A stretch of DNA of 46,417 nucleotides. Origin: Candidatus Obscuribacter sp. Lineage in GTDB: Bacteria > Cyanobacteriota > Vampirovibrionia > Obscuribacterales > Obscuribacteraceae. The number at the start of each line of letters is the position of its first letter. Position 1 is the stretch's first letter. A model generated the notes under the pieces. It made no database searches, was not told where the DNA came from, and saw only the letters and a program-made list of their open reading frames with translations. Positions 9,639-17,897 of the stretch are shown here, piece by piece. Where the stretch lies: NCBI GenBank assembly GCA_021772135.1, contig JADYXQ010000103.1, forward strand, positions 1 through 46,417, given 5' to 3'. The position numbers and the translations under genes are program-made.

Positions 9639-9673
9639 GACAGTATTCAATCAAATTACTGTCATGCTGTCAA
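9636..9673 (-). promoter_or_regulatory. MerR-type dyad promoter overlapping the regulator start
   Basis: On the minus strand a perfect -35 TTGACA (9673-9668) is followed after 19 or 20 bases by GAATAC or AATACT (9648-9642), the long spacer typical of MerR-controlled promoters. A perfect 10-bp inverted repeat (CATGACAGTA 9636-9645, TACTGTCATG 9657-9666, 11-base gap) spans the spacer and reaches the ATG at 9638. Transcription from it would begin at or next to the start codon, giving a leaderless mRNA. Confidence 0.6.
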
Positions 9674-9803
9674 GATCCTCATTTTGCCTGGTTTCAGGGC
9701 TTTTCACCGACGGAAGGGCCATATTGCTGTAAGGGCGAGGTCGTTGCCAAGCTTGTATATTCATTTACTGTTACTGAACCTAAAATGAGCAGCAGAAAAA
9801 TCA

Positions 9804-10298
9804 ATGAACAAGTTCGCCCGCATTCTCCGCCTGATTTCACTGGCCATGCTCTTTGGCGGCTCTACCGCCATAGTTTTTGCGGCCATTACTCTCATTGCAG
9901 CGGCTAAAGCGCAAGGAGTGCCGGCGGCAGAAGCGGCGGCAGTGAATGCACCGCTCTTCATTGAGTTCAGCAAAGTAGCTCTAGTTTTTGCCATCACATT
10001 GGTGGTGGCTGAGGCAATCGAAATCAAAGGCGATTTGCACAATCTTGAAAAAGGCAGCCGCTGGCATATGGGCCGCTATTTCTCGTCAATCGTCTGTGCC
10101 ATCTCTACATTTATATTTGCACTGGCGATTGTGCCGCAGATGCAAGACGTCAGAGTTTTGATGAAAACAGACCCGGCTGCCCATCAGCAATTTCAAAAAT
10201 TGCACGAGGCTTCTCGCTTGATATTTTCCGGTACAATTGTATTTGCCTTGGCATCACTGGTACTGCCGGTAATCTATTCAAAAAGAGTGAATGACTAA
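9804..10298 (+). CDS. DUF4149-like integral membrane protein
   Basis: A 164-aa protein with four hydrophobic segments (about residues 8-33, 54-73, 88-108, 136-156) and a short polar C-terminus. The loop QQFQKLHEASRLIF before the last segment resembles the FxxLHxxS motif of DUF4149/TMEM205-like proteins, whose function is not known. ATG 9804 follows AGCAGAAAAATCA, a weak ribosome site. A TTGCCA at 9744-9749 with TACTGT at 9766-9771 (16-base spacer) may be its promoter. The next gene starts 15 bases after its stop, so the two are probably co-transcribed. Confidence 0.6.
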   Translation: MNKFARILRLISLAMLFGGSTAIVFAAITLIAAAKAQGVPAAEAAAVNAPLFIEFSKVALVFAITLVVAEAIEIKGDLHNLEKGSRWHMGRYFSSIVCAISTFIFALAIVPQMQDVRVLMKTDPAAHQQFQKLHEASRLIFSGTIVFALASLVLPVIYSKRVND

Positions 10299-10313
10299 CA
10301 AGGATTAAAACAA

Positions 10314-11510
10314 ATGCGCATATTTTCTCTAGCCACCACAGCTGTAGTTTTGCTCAGCTGCTTCGCCGGCTCTGTGCAAGCCTACGTCGACCCTGCCTTC
10401 GATAGAGGCAAGCAGTTGATGGCTACTCAAGAATGGGACGCTGCCGCCACCGCATTTGGTGAATCACTGGGCCTCAATTCAACAGATTCCAAAGCGCTGA
10501 CTTTGCGCGGTGAATGCTTCTACAAAATGGGCAACTACAAATTTGCCATCGACGATCTCAATAATTCCATTCTGTACGCTCCCAACAATTTAAAAGCGCT
10601 GTTGCTGCGCGGCACCTGTCACAGCATTCTCGGTCATGATGCCATGGCAATCATCGATTACGAAGCGGCCATACGCATGGATCCGAATCTGGCTAAGAAA
10701 TTCTATGCAGCAGGCGGCGGCGGACTTCAGGTACAAGAGGTCCCCCACGCAGAGCTGGGCACTAAAGCCGACAGCACGGCTCATGCTCACGCTGTACAAG
10801 ACTATAAAGATGCTATGCACAATGTTTATCCGAACGGTTTCATCGCAGCAGGAAATCCAGATACAGCAGTCAGTTCCGACGGCCAGACCTGGTCTGGCAA
10901 TGTCGGACCGAACGGCAATCGCACATTGGTGGCCAGCAGTCAGCCTGGCTCGGTAGGCGCTGAGCAAGCCGTTGCCGTCCCTGGCAAAGCGGGCACAGGT
11001 ATGACCAACAACAATAACGGCATGCCTTACATTAATAGCGACGCGCAAAATAATGCCGGCATGGAAAGCAGTGACACCATCTCTGCTTCTAAAGACAAGC
11101 GTTTCGTCACCAATCTCGATCAAGATCCAAACCGCGGTGAAATCGGAGCACTTGCCGGCACCGGAGTTTTTCAGGGCGATGCCAAAAAAGCGATCATCGA
11201 CTATAACCAGGCTCTTGGTCTTGATCCAACCAACGGTGAATATTACTTCCGCCGGGCGAAAGCCTATCAAAAGCTCGAAAAAGTCAACGAAGCCATGGGC
11301 GATTTTGAACACGCCATCTCGCAATCACCGAATCAGGCTCGCTTCTATCTTGGTCGCGCCTCACTGTTTTATCAATTAGGCAAAACCATTTTGCTTCAAG
11401 CCGATATTGAATCAGCGCGTAATTGCGATCCTGATCTACCAGCAAAAATTCACTTCAATGTGCCACCACTTCCTGCCGGTGTGCGCTGGGCCGGAGATGG
11501 CGCCAACTAA
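10314..11510 (+). CDS. Secreted TPR-repeat protein
   Basis: A 398-aa exported protein. Residues 1-23 form a signal peptide (TTAVVLLSCFAGSVQA then YVDPAFDRG). Three TPR motifs cover about 25-125 (GKQLMATQEWDAAATAFGES, DSKALTLRGECFYKMGNYKF, NLKALLLRGTCHSILGHDAM). A low-complexity Gly/Asn/Ser/Ala region (about 130-285) separates them from two more TPRs near the end (GEYYFRRAKAYQKLEKVNEA and its successor). TPRs mediate protein-protein contact, so a periplasmic or surface scaffold is plausible. An AAGGA ribosome site precedes ATG 10314. It ends four bases from the convergent gene at 11515. No enzymatic motif is visible. Confidence 0.8.
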   Translation: MRIFSLATTAVVLLSCFAGSVQAYVDPAFDRGKQLMATQEWDAAATAFGESLGLNSTDSKALTLRGECFYKMGNYKFAIDDLNNSILYAPNNLKALLLRGTCHSILGHDAMAIIDYEAAIRMDPNLAKKFYAAGGGGLQVQEVPHAELGTKADSTAHAHAVQDYKDAMHNVYPNGFIAAGNPDTAVSSDGQTWSGNVGPNGNRTLVASSQPGSVGAEQAVAVPGKAGTGMTNNNNGMPYINSDAQNNAGMESSDTISASKDKRFVTNLDQDPNRGEIGALAGTGVFQGDAKKAIIDYNQALGLDPTNGEYYFRRAKAYQKLEKVNEAMGDFEHAISQSPNQARFYLGRASLFYQLGKTILLQADIESARNCDPDLPAKIHFNVPPLPAGVRWAGDGAN

Positions 11511-11514
11511 AGCT

Positions 11515-12516
11515 CTAAACTTTTGGCGTCTCCAGCAAGTCTACACGGCTGGTTATATCGGCGCCTTCAAGGCGCAATTTTAAATCGCGATAGAAAAAAC
11601 CGTAACCAATATAGGTGACGGCAAAGATCACGATGGTCAAAACCGTGTCGAATGCGGCTTCAATTACCTGCAAATAAATTGGCAATTCTGTGGAGTTGAA
11701 ACCGCCGTGGTTCATCTTTTCGATCACGTAGGCAATTTGCACGGGGCTATTGGCGGCAAAATAAATCAGAGCAACAAATATTCCCAATAGACAGGCAAAT
11801 GAGCCCCCTCGCCAGAGCCTGTGCCTCAAAAGGAAGTACGTCCGCTTGCACGAATCAATAAGCGAGTGCGACTCAAATGTCACTATGGCCAGCAACATCG
11901 AGGCCGCCAGCGAAGTGATGGAAATCGCCACTGTAGAAACAAATCCAATCACACCGTAAAAAACAGTGGAAACGCCTAGCCTGAGGGCCTCTGGTATGGA
12001 AGTAATAATATTCACGGTCATAAACATCAACACCGCACAGACAACCAGACAGACAAGCGGTGGAAAGAGCGCCAGGTTATAGACGAGAAAAATTGTGCCT
12101 AACCGCTTTTTAAGGGCGGCAAGACTGTCTGCATAGGTGGACTCAAGGCCTAATTCGGTGCGCACCATAGCCGAACAGCGCATACAAAGCTCGAGCAGGC
12201 TAAAAAACCAGACAAAAACGCCCAACATGACCAAAGCCATGTGAGACAAAAACGGCGGCCAGGCAAGCAACGAATGCGAAGCAATCTTGAGCCACTGCAT
12301 AAAGCAAAAAAGGGCCATATGCTGACCGACACTGGCCAGCAATGAGGGCCAGAAAAGTATCTTGAAATAGAGCTTGTAATGCAGGCGAAAGCGACGATAA
12401 GACAGGCTGACCAGGTCACCGAGAGACGATATTCGCGCTGGCGGCGGCTCAATCACGAGGGCCGGCAAGTTGATACATAGCAAAGTAAAGACATAGCAGA
12501 GATCCTGAGGAGCCAC
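11515..12516 (-). CDS. Polytopic membrane protein of unknown function
   Basis: A 333-aa protein starting at GTG 12516 with about six hydrophobic segments (for example LLASVGQHMALFCFMQWL, MALVMLGVFVWFFSLLELC, LVYNLALFPPLVCLVVCAVL, ASMLLAIVTFES, ACLLGIFVALIYFAA, VLTIVIFAVTYIGYGFFYR). The layout, with SLSYRRFRLHYKLYFKI ahead of the first segment and a FESHSLIDSCKRTYFLLRHR loop, resembles the membrane domain found in DUF975 and glycerophosphodiesterase-associated families. That match is weak and inferred. It is divergent from the HD gene, 35 bases away; the HD gene's candidate -10 lies between the two starts. Confidence 0.55.
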   Translation of the reverse strand: MAPQDLCYVFTLLCINLPALVIEPPPARISSLGDLVSLSYRRFRLHYKLYFKILFWPSLLASVGQHMALFCFMQWLKIASHSLLAWPPFLSHMALVMLGVFVWFFSLLELCMRCSAMVRTELGLESTYADSLAALKKRLGTIFLVYNLALFPPLVCLVVCAVLMFMTVNIITSIPEALRLGVSTVFYGVIGFVSTVAISITSLAASMLLAIVTFESHSLIDSCKRTYFLLRHRLWRGGSFACLLGIFVALIYFAANSPVQIAYVIEKMNHGGFNSTELPIYLQVIEAAFDTVLTIVIFAVTYIGYGFFYRDLKLRLEGADITSRVDLLETPKV

Positions 12517-12527
12517 TCTAAGCCCAG

Positions 12528-12533
12528 TATAAT
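12528..12533 (+). promoter_or_regulatory. Candidate -10 of the HD-ffh operon
   Basis: A perfect TATAAT lies 18 bases upstream of the ATG at 12552. Transcription would start near 12540, giving a leader of only about 12 nt without a Shine-Dalgarno. The -35 region (12505-12510) is a poor match. Confidence 0.4.
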
Positions 12534-12551
12534 ATCTAACATCTATAGATA

Positions 12552-13904
12552 ATGGACAAAGCCACCGGCATGCAAAGAGTCTCCAATAAGCGCACCTATC
12601 TCGACCCCATTCATCAAGATATCGTCCTCGACCGCTCTATTCCGGCAGAGCGCCTGGTTGTAGACCTTATAGACGCAGTCGAGTTTCAACGCATGCGCCG
12701 CATTCACCAGCTGGGTGTGTCATATTTCACTTTTCAGGGAGCCGAAGGCTCGCGCTTTACCCACTCGGTAGGCGTGATGCATGTGGCTTCGCAGTTGAGC
12801 AACATTCTTTCAAGCCGCTGCGAATCGGCTGAGAAAGAACGGGCACTGATGCTGACCTCGGCGCTTTTGCACGATGTCGGTCATGGACCTTTCAGCCATG
12901 TAACAGAGAAGATACTTGGTTACGATCATGAAGACTGGTCATGCAAGATTATTTCGGGCGACACGCAAATTCGCTCGATTCTCGACTCTTATACGGAAGA
13001 ACCGGGCCTGGCAGATAAAATCGTCAAAGTTTTGAAGAAAACTTATAAGCCAAGCTACGTATCGCATGTGGTTTCAAGCCAGCTCGACTGCGATCGCTTC
13101 GATTATCTTTTGCGCGACAGTTATATGACGGGCACTGCCTACGGTCTTTTTGCCTTGCAACGCATCTTGCGTTCGATTGAGGTAGATGAAGAAAACGACC
13201 GCATGTTGGTGGTGGGAGAGAAGGGACAGATTGCTGTTGAAGATTATCTTTTCGCTCGTTATTCGATGTATGCCCAGGTTTATTATCACCGCAAAAATCT
13301 GGCTGCCAGAGCTCTGCTTGGCAAGCTAATTAAGCGCGCTCTGCATGTAATTGGCCAGGGCGCCGGTGCTATTGCTTTCATTGATGAGGCCACAGGCAAG
13401 TGGCTCACCGGCGAAGCTCTAACAGTAGATGAATATTTGAGTCTCGATGACATTCAACTGGGTTATCACATCAAACGCTGGCTCAAAGACAAAGACGCCA
13501 TTCTGGCCGACCTATCACACCGCTTCTTGAACCGTCGCATCTTTAAAGCATCACGCATTAACACCCAAGTGCAAGAAGAAATAGATCATATCGAGCAACA
13601 AGCACGCAAGGCTGTAGCCGCTCTGGGCTTTGATCCAGACTATTATGTGGCGGTGGAATCAACCGGTTTTGTGCCTTACGATTATTATCGCCCTGATTCG
13701 GATCATCCTCAAACCAATATTGTGGTGCGCACCGATAATGGTGACATCAAAGAATTGTCCCAACTTTCGCTTGCCGTAGAAGCGCTGGTTAAGGGCAACC
13801 ACACGTCGTACTGGCTAATTTATCCACAAGAAGCCACTGAAGCTGTAGACAAAATTCGTAGTGCAAATAAATTAGGAATAGACAAAACATGTTCGACAAT
13901 CTAA
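12552..13904 (+). CDS. HD-domain phosphohydrolase (SAMHD1/dGTPase-like)
   Basis: A 450-aa cytosolic enzyme of the family containing SAMHD1, YwfO and dNTP triphosphohydrolases. The metal ligands are all visible: H71 in RFTHSVGVMH, H107-D108 in LLHDVGHGPFSH, and D179 in SQLDCDRFDYLLRDS. The N-terminal DPIHQDIVLD and the spacing between motifs fit. The likely reaction is hydrolysis of deoxynucleoside triphosphates or other phosphate esters. Its end overlaps the ffh start by 16 bases, so the two are translationally coupled although their functions are unrelated. An alternative ATG six codons in cannot be excluded. Confidence 0.85.
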   Translation: MDKATGMQRVSNKRTYLDPIHQDIVLDRSIPAERLVVDLIDAVEFQRMRRIHQLGVSYFTFQGAEGSRFTHSVGVMHVASQLSNILSSRCESAEKERALMLTSALLHDVGHGPFSHVTEKILGYDHEDWSCKIISGDTQIRSILDSYTEEPGLADKIVKVLKKTYKPSYVSHVVSSQLDCDRFDYLLRDSYMTGTAYGLFALQRILRSIEVDEENDRMLVVGEKGQIAVEDYLFARYSMYAQVYYHRKNLAARALLGKLIKRALHVIGQGAGAIAFIDEATGKWLTGEALTVDEYLSLDDIQLGYHIKRWLKDKDAILADLSHRFLNRRIFKASRINTQVQEEIDHIEQQARKAVAALGFDPDYYVAVESTGFVPYDYYRPDSDHPQTNIVVRTDNGDIKELSQLSLAVEALVKGNHTSYWLIYPQEATEAVDKIRSANKLGIDKTCSTI

Positions 13905-15442
13905 CAGATAGACTACAAAGCGCCTTTAGGACCCTTGCTGGCACCGACAAGATGACGCACGATAATATCGAAGAAGCAATTCGCGAAGTGCGCAAGTCGC
14001 TATTAGAAGCCGACGTCAGTTTAAAAGTCGTCAAAATTTTTATCAGCAACGTGCGTCAAAAGGCGCTGGGAACTGAAGTAATCGAAGCAGTTTCACCTGG
14101 TCAACAATTTATTAAAATCGTCAGCGACGAATTGGTCACCATCCTTGGTGGCGAAAACGTGCCCTTAGATCTAAAAGGCGCACCAGGAATTATTATGATG
14201 GTTGGCTTGCAGGGCGCCGGCAAAACTACCGCCTGCGGCAAATTGGCCCTTAAATTGAAAGGCGAAGGTCAAAACCCACTTTTAGTTGCTTGCGACGTGC
14301 AGCGCCCCGCCGCAATTCACCAGCTGCAAACCTTAGGCAAACAGGTAGACGTACCGGTCTTCACTATTGATGCCAGCCAGGACGTCACCGACATTGCTGA
14401 AAAAGCAATTGAGCTGGCGAAAGAGCGGGGCTACAACCCGGTCATTTTAGACACCGCCGGTCGTTTGCAAATTGATACCACTTTGATGGCCGACCTGCTC
14501 ATTCTCGACAGACTGCTGCAACCATCAGAAAAAATTCTCGTAGTCGACAGCATGACCGGTCAAGAAGCCGTGAACGTCGCTGAGACTTTCAACACCCAGC
14601 TAGATCTAACCGGTTTGCTGCTGACCAAAATCGACGGTGATGCCAGAGGTGGTGCCGCCCTTTCTGTACGCGAAGCGGTAGGTAAACCAATCAAATTTAT
14701 CTCTACCGGAGAAAAATTAGACAACCTAGAAACTTTCTATCCAGACCGCATGGCCAGCCGCATTCTTGGCATGGGTGATGTGCTTACACTGGTGGAAAAA
14801 GCGCAGAAAAACATCGACGAAAAAGATGCCGAACGCGCCGTTATGGATATGTTCTCCAATGATTTCTCATTTGAGATGTTCGTCAACATGCAAAGCATGA
14901 TGAAGAAAATGGGCAATATGGGCGACGTTATGAAAATGATGGGCATCGGCGGCATGCTTGGACTTTCGTCAGAAGACCAGAACAAACTGGCCACTGAAGG
15001 CGAAGCGATGATGAACAAATACGAAATCGCCATTGCTTCCATGACTAAAGAAGAAAGACGCAAACCTGAGCTGATTGATTTCCCTAGACGTCGACGCATC
15101 GCTCGCGGCTCTGGTCTCAAAGAAAATGAGATAGGAAAAATGTTAAACGAGTTTGAGAAAATGCGCGACACCATGCGCCAGATGAAACAGATGTTGGGCG
15201 GAATGGGCCCGCTTGCCGGCCTTATGGGCGGCGGCAACCCGTTTGGCGGCGGCGGAGCAGGCGGCATGGGTGGAATGGGCAATTTGTTCGGTGGCGGAGG
15301 GGCTCCTAAGATGCCTCCAATGCCGCCAGGCTTCAAAATGCCCCCTGGATTTCCTGGAAGCATGGGCGGCGGCGGCGCGCGACCAGGGGTTCCCGGTAGT
15401 GCCAGCCCTTACGGCGCCCGCAAGAAGAAAAAGAAAAAGTAA
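13889..15442 (+). CDS. ffh: Signal recognition particle GTPase Ffh (SRP54)
   Basis: Targets nascent membrane and secreted proteins to FtsY/SecYEG. The four-helix N domain is at residues 1-95. The G domain has the P-loop GLQGAGKTT (106-114), DTAGR (188-192) and TKIDGDARGGAALS. The Met-rich M domain runs from about 300 with RRRRIARGSGLKENEIGKML, the 4.5S RNA-binding motif. At 517 aa it is longer than usual (about 430-485) because of a tail of some 85 residues rich in Gly, Met and Pro that ends in six lysines. The gene is followed by rpsP and a KH-protein gene, a common bacterial ffh-rpsP order. The call is certain. Confidence 0.98.
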   Translation: MFDNLTDRLQSAFRTLAGTDKMTHDNIEEAIREVRKSLLEADVSLKVVKIFISNVRQKALGTEVIEAVSPGQQFIKIVSDELVTILGGENVPLDLKGAPGIIMMVGLQGAGKTTACGKLALKLKGEGQNPLLVACDVQRPAAIHQLQTLGKQVDVPVFTIDASQDVTDIAEKAIELAKERGYNPVILDTAGRLQIDTTLMADLLILDRLLQPSEKILVVDSMTGQEAVNVAETFNTQLDLTGLLLTKIDGDARGGAALSVREAVGKPIKFISTGEKLDNLETFYPDRMASRILGMGDVLTLVEKAQKNIDEKDAERAVMDMFSNDFSFEMFVNMQSMMKKMGNMGDVMKMMGIGGMLGLSSEDQNKLATEGEAMMNKYEIAIASMTKEERRKPELIDFPRRRRIARGSGLKENEIGKMLNEFEKMRDTMRQMKQMLGGMGPLAGLMGGGNPFGGGGAGGMGGMGNLFGGGGAPKMPPMPPGFKMPPGFPGSMGGGGARPGVPGSASPYGARKKKKKK

Positions 15443-15635
15443 CGCAATGACCCTTTTGGTCGGGCCCTTATGACATCGACCCAATAGATGCCGCCAGGCT
15501 TAATCTGGCCATCTTCAAGGCTGAAGAGTGTCGCTAGGTTAACAACATATACAGTAAAGACATACAGGCTGAGCGGTTCGCCTGTTAGAATAACGAATCG
15601 CACGCAAGAACTAAAGTTTGGAGAACACAGTCACA

Positions 15636-15899
15636 GTGGTAAAGATACGGCTAAAGCGCGTCGGCCAAAAAAAAGCCCCGCATTACAGAATCGTCGCCGT
15701 TGACTCTAGAAGTAGAAGAGACGGTATGCCAATCGAAGAGCTTGGCTACTACAACCCCCGTACTAAAGAGTTGGTTGTCGACAGAGAAGCGGTACAAAAA
15801 TGGATGACACACGGCGCCCAGCAAAGCGAAACGGTAGCAAGCCTTTTAAAAAGAGCACCCCTCGCAGCGGTAGCAGGCCAGGCGGCTTTGGGCGCGTAA
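15636..15899 (+). CDS. rpsP: 30S ribosomal protein S16
   Basis: Small-subunit assembly protein of 87 aa. The start is GTG 15636, giving MVKIRLKRVGQKKAPHYRIV, the conserved S16 beginning; a GGAGA at 15620-15624 is the ribosome site. An in-frame TTG at 15618 would add six unusual residues and overlap that site. SRSRRDGMPIEELGYYNP and the later REAVQKWMTHGAQQSETV are typical. It lies 193 bases after ffh; that gap shows no gene, only a possible weak promoter (TTAACA 15539-15544, then 17 bases, then ATACAG). The end overlaps the KH-protein frame. Confidence 0.96.
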   Translation: MVKIRLKRVGQKKAPHYRIVAVDSRSRRDGMPIEELGYYNPRTKELVVDREAVQKWMTHGAQQSETVASLLKRAPLAAVAGQAALGA

Positions 15900-16153
15900 G
15901 GCCCCAGGTCGATTCAACGGCAGCAGAAGATTTGGCAGAGTACATTCTTAAGGTACTGGCTAAAGATCCTGACGCCCTCCAATTTGAGCGTGAAACCTAT
16001 AATCCCGGCCGTTGCCGAGTGTCTGTTACTTGCGATCCGCTAGTGACCGGACGATTGATCGGCAAGGACGGCAGAACAATTACCGCTTTGCGTTCGCTTA
16101 TACGCGCCGCTGCCAGTCGCTTTGGCAAACGCGTAGACATCGAGATCACGTAA
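15800..16153 (+). CDS. khpA: KH-domain RNA-binding protein (KhpA-like)
   Basis: Single KH-domain protein that binds RNA; KhpA partners KhpB/Jag in several bacteria and lies next to rpsP, as here. The core is AAEDLAEYILKVLAKDPDAL followed by the KH signature GRLIGKDGRTITALRSLI near the C-terminus. From ATG 15800 the protein is 117 aa and overlaps rpsP by 100 bases; the extra N-terminus is basic and low-complexity (many R, K, S, G). KhpA is usually about 76-85 aa, so a downstream start is possible. The only conventional candidate near the domain boundary is a TTG in the codon before AEYI, without a clear ribosome site. The function is secure, the start is not. Confidence 0.85.
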   Translation: MDDTRRPAKRNGSKPFKKSTPRSGSRPGGFGRVRPQVDSTAAEDLAEYILKVLAKDPDALQFERETYNPGRCRVSVTCDPLVTGRLIGKDGRTITALRSLIRAAASRFGKRVDIEIT

Positions 16154-16156
16154 AAC

Positions 16157-16492
16157 TTGAACGATGACAAAGCTTTGCTGCAAGTATTGATTGACGCACA
16201 GATTATTTCTGAGGCGCAATCGCAGTTGGCACAATCAGATAGCGTCAACATGAGCATGAGCATCGACGAAGTATTGCTCGCTCGGGGTTGGCTGGACGCG
16301 CCGACTTTAGAGAAACATGCGCCCTGGTTATACCCGCAAGCTGTGGTCGACGATTCGCGCACCACTATGGATATCAAAAACGACGAACGTAATTCAGGCA
16401 AGATTCAGTTGTCTGATACACATGGCTCTTCTGATGACTATGGTTTCAATCTCGCTCGCTATCGCGCTATCTTGCGGGATATTTTAGATTGA
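16157..16492 (+). CDS. Small hypothetical protein, last gene of the ffh-rpsP run
   Basis: A 111-aa frame beginning at TTG 16157, three bases after the KH gene's stop. Residues 5-55 (LLQVLIDAQIISEAQSQLAQ, then DEVLLARGWLDAPTLEK) vaguely resemble the two-helix MshEN/GspE N-terminal repeat, where such segments bind cyclic di-GMP or partner proteins. I would not rely on this. The rest is acidic and polar with no motif. The spacing and the strong terminator just downstream argue that it is a real last gene of the operon. Confidence 0.5.
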   Translation: MNDDKALLQVLIDAQIISEAQSQLAQSDSVNMSMSIDEVLLARGWLDAPTLEKHAPWLYPQAVVDDSRTTMDIKNDERNSGKIQLSDTHGSSDDYGFNLARYRAILRDILD

Positions 16493-16533
16493 AATTTGCC
16501 TGGGGCATCACAATTTCGCGCCTTACGTTTTTT

Positions 16534-16580
16534 TACAACTTAAAGGTTGTATCGTTCTACAACCTTTAAGTTGTATTTTT
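16534..16580 (+). terminator. Strong rho-independent terminator after the ffh-rpsP operon
   Basis: A perfect 18-bp inverted repeat (TACAACTTAAAGGTTGTA at 16534-16551, its complement at 16558-16575) with loop TCGTTC, followed by TTTTT. It lies 42 bases after the small ORF's stop. On the minus strand the stem is followed by A residues, so it serves the plus strand; its symmetry may also slow convergent transcription. Confidence 0.9.
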
Positions 16581-16613
16581 CCTTAGGCAGCAAAGTAAGA
16601 CATGCCACCAGTA

Positions 16614-17897
16614 TCAGCGGCGCATAAAGTGAATATAGCCACGGTCATAATCGATGGTGTACTGATAACTACTGTAAAAAGTCTGACCAAGCAGACCTAT
16701 ACCAGCCATTTCGCTATCAGGTACCGCAACCATGAAATCGCGCACAGTAATGCCGCCAACACGCAGGCTCTGCACTTCGAAATGACGGGTGCGGGTTGAA
16801 CCGGCGATACCGACAGTCTGACCTACTTGAGCATCCTCAGGAATAGTTATGCCGAGCGATCGACATTGAGCTTGGGTGAGAGTAACTATCGATGCTCCGG
16901 TATCAAAATACATCTGGGTTGGTCGACCATTCACCTCTACATTAATAACCAGGTTGTTGCCCAATCGAGTAAACGGGACAGCCATGGGATCTTTGCTGGG
17001 ATCTGTGGCATAGGCAGAACTGGACGTCTTTTTCTTGCGCACAAAATGTATGCTTTTAGCACCGTTATCGATTGTGTAATTAAAGTCTTGGAAAAAAGTC
17101 TGACCCAGCAAAGGCTCACCTGCCATGGTGGTTTGAACCTTAACTGGAAAATTCCGTCGTTCAATAGGGCCCACTTTAAGGTCGACGTTCATTCCCCAAG
17201 TCGCCTGCGCGCCGCCATCACCGATGCCCACAGCCTCTCCTGTGGATTTGCCGGTGGGTGGGGCAATTCCAGCAGCAACCAAATTGTCTTTGCCGAAGGC
17301 ACAAATGGACGCACCCGTATCAAAAAACATTTTCATTGGCCGTCCATTTACAAGCGCGTCTATGACAAAACAGCCGTGGTTAAGCTCATAATAAATTCGG
17401 CAATCATCGGGCAGAGTGTCATTCGAACTGCTACGGCCGCCGCCATAATCTTGGCTATAAGCCTGAGTCTGGTCGCCACTATTCGGCATCGGTGCGCGAG
17501 CATATTGAATGGCCGATCTCTTTGCGGCAGGCAGTGTTTTAAGAAGTGCCGGATCAAGTGTCGATAGTGCTACCCGTGCGTACGCAGCGCCGTTAGAATC
17601 AGGACACGAGCGAATTAGATCAGCGTAAGCCTTTTTTGCAGCAACAGTATTTTTACTGTAGTGCAGAGAAAGCGCCTGGTAGTAACGAGCAGAATCGTTT
17701 TTGGGTTCAGCTGTCAAAGTCTTCTTAAAACTAATGGCGGCTGCCGCATAGTTTTTTGCACTAAACTGCTTCACACCCGCGGCATAAGGACTGTCAGCAG
17801 CTTTAGACTCTCTTGGGCAAACAGCCATTAGCGTAAGTGCCACTACTGTACTAAAAGCCATGTCGGTCAAAAATTTTCGGATACTTCCAGCCAACAT
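16614..17897 (-). CDS. Secreted TPR protein with two retropepsin-like aspartic protease domains
   Basis: A 427-aa exported protein. After a signal peptide (to about residue 34, ...SKAADSPYAA) come TPR-like helices (about 36-115) and a Ser/Gly/Asn linker. Two copies of a retropepsin-type domain follow. Copy 1 has VNGRPMKMFFDTGASICAFG with D193 and ends in PLLGQTFFQDFNYTID. Copy 2 has VNGRPTQMYFDTGASIVTLT with D332 and ends in GLLGQTFYSSYQYTID. Both keep the catalytic DTG and the hydrophobic-Gly motif. Retropepsins act as dimers, so two domains in one chain could pair internally like pepsin. The start overlaps the glycosyltransferase stop by one base (TAATG). It is a paralogue of the protein at 18686. 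The substrate is unknown. Confidence 0.85.
   Translation of the reverse strand: MLAGSIRKFLTDMAFSTVVALTLMAVCPRESKAADSPYAAGVKQFSAKNYAAAAISFKKTLTAEPKNDSARYYQALSLHYSKNTVAAKKAYADLIRSCPDSNGAAYARVALSTLDPALLKTLPAAKRSAIQYARAPMPNSGDQTQAYSQDYGGGRSSSNDTLPDDCRIYYELNHGCFVIDALVNGRPMKMFFDTGASICAFGKDNLVAAGIAPPTGKSTGEAVGIGDGGAQATWGMNVDLKVGPIERRNFPVKVQTTMAGEPLLGQTFFQDFNYTIDNGAKSIHFVRKKKTSSSAYATDPSKDPMAVPFTRLGNNLVINVEVNGRPTQMYFDTGASIVTLTQAQCRSLGITIPEDAQVGQTVGIAGSTRTRHFEVQSLRVGGITVRDFMVAVPDSEMAGIGLLGQTFYSSYQYTIDYDRGYIHFMRR

Noticed and set aside
10590-11324. Long minus-strand frame of 244 codons
   Set aside because: It lies entirely inside the TPR gene 10314-11510 on the other strand, has no ribosome site, and its composition mirrors that gene.
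14737-15363. Pro/Ile/Met-rich minus-strand frame of 208 codons
   Set aside because: It is an antisense shadow of the Gly/Met-rich end of ffh.
15443-15635. 4.5S/SRP RNA gene next to ffh
   Set aside because: The gap has only small hairpins and lacks the conserved GGUG/GGAA-loop and GCAG motifs of SRP RNA.
16827-17567. Plus-strand frame of 246 codons
   Set aside because: It is antisense to the TPR/retropepsin gene, which has clear motifs and coupling to its neighbours.
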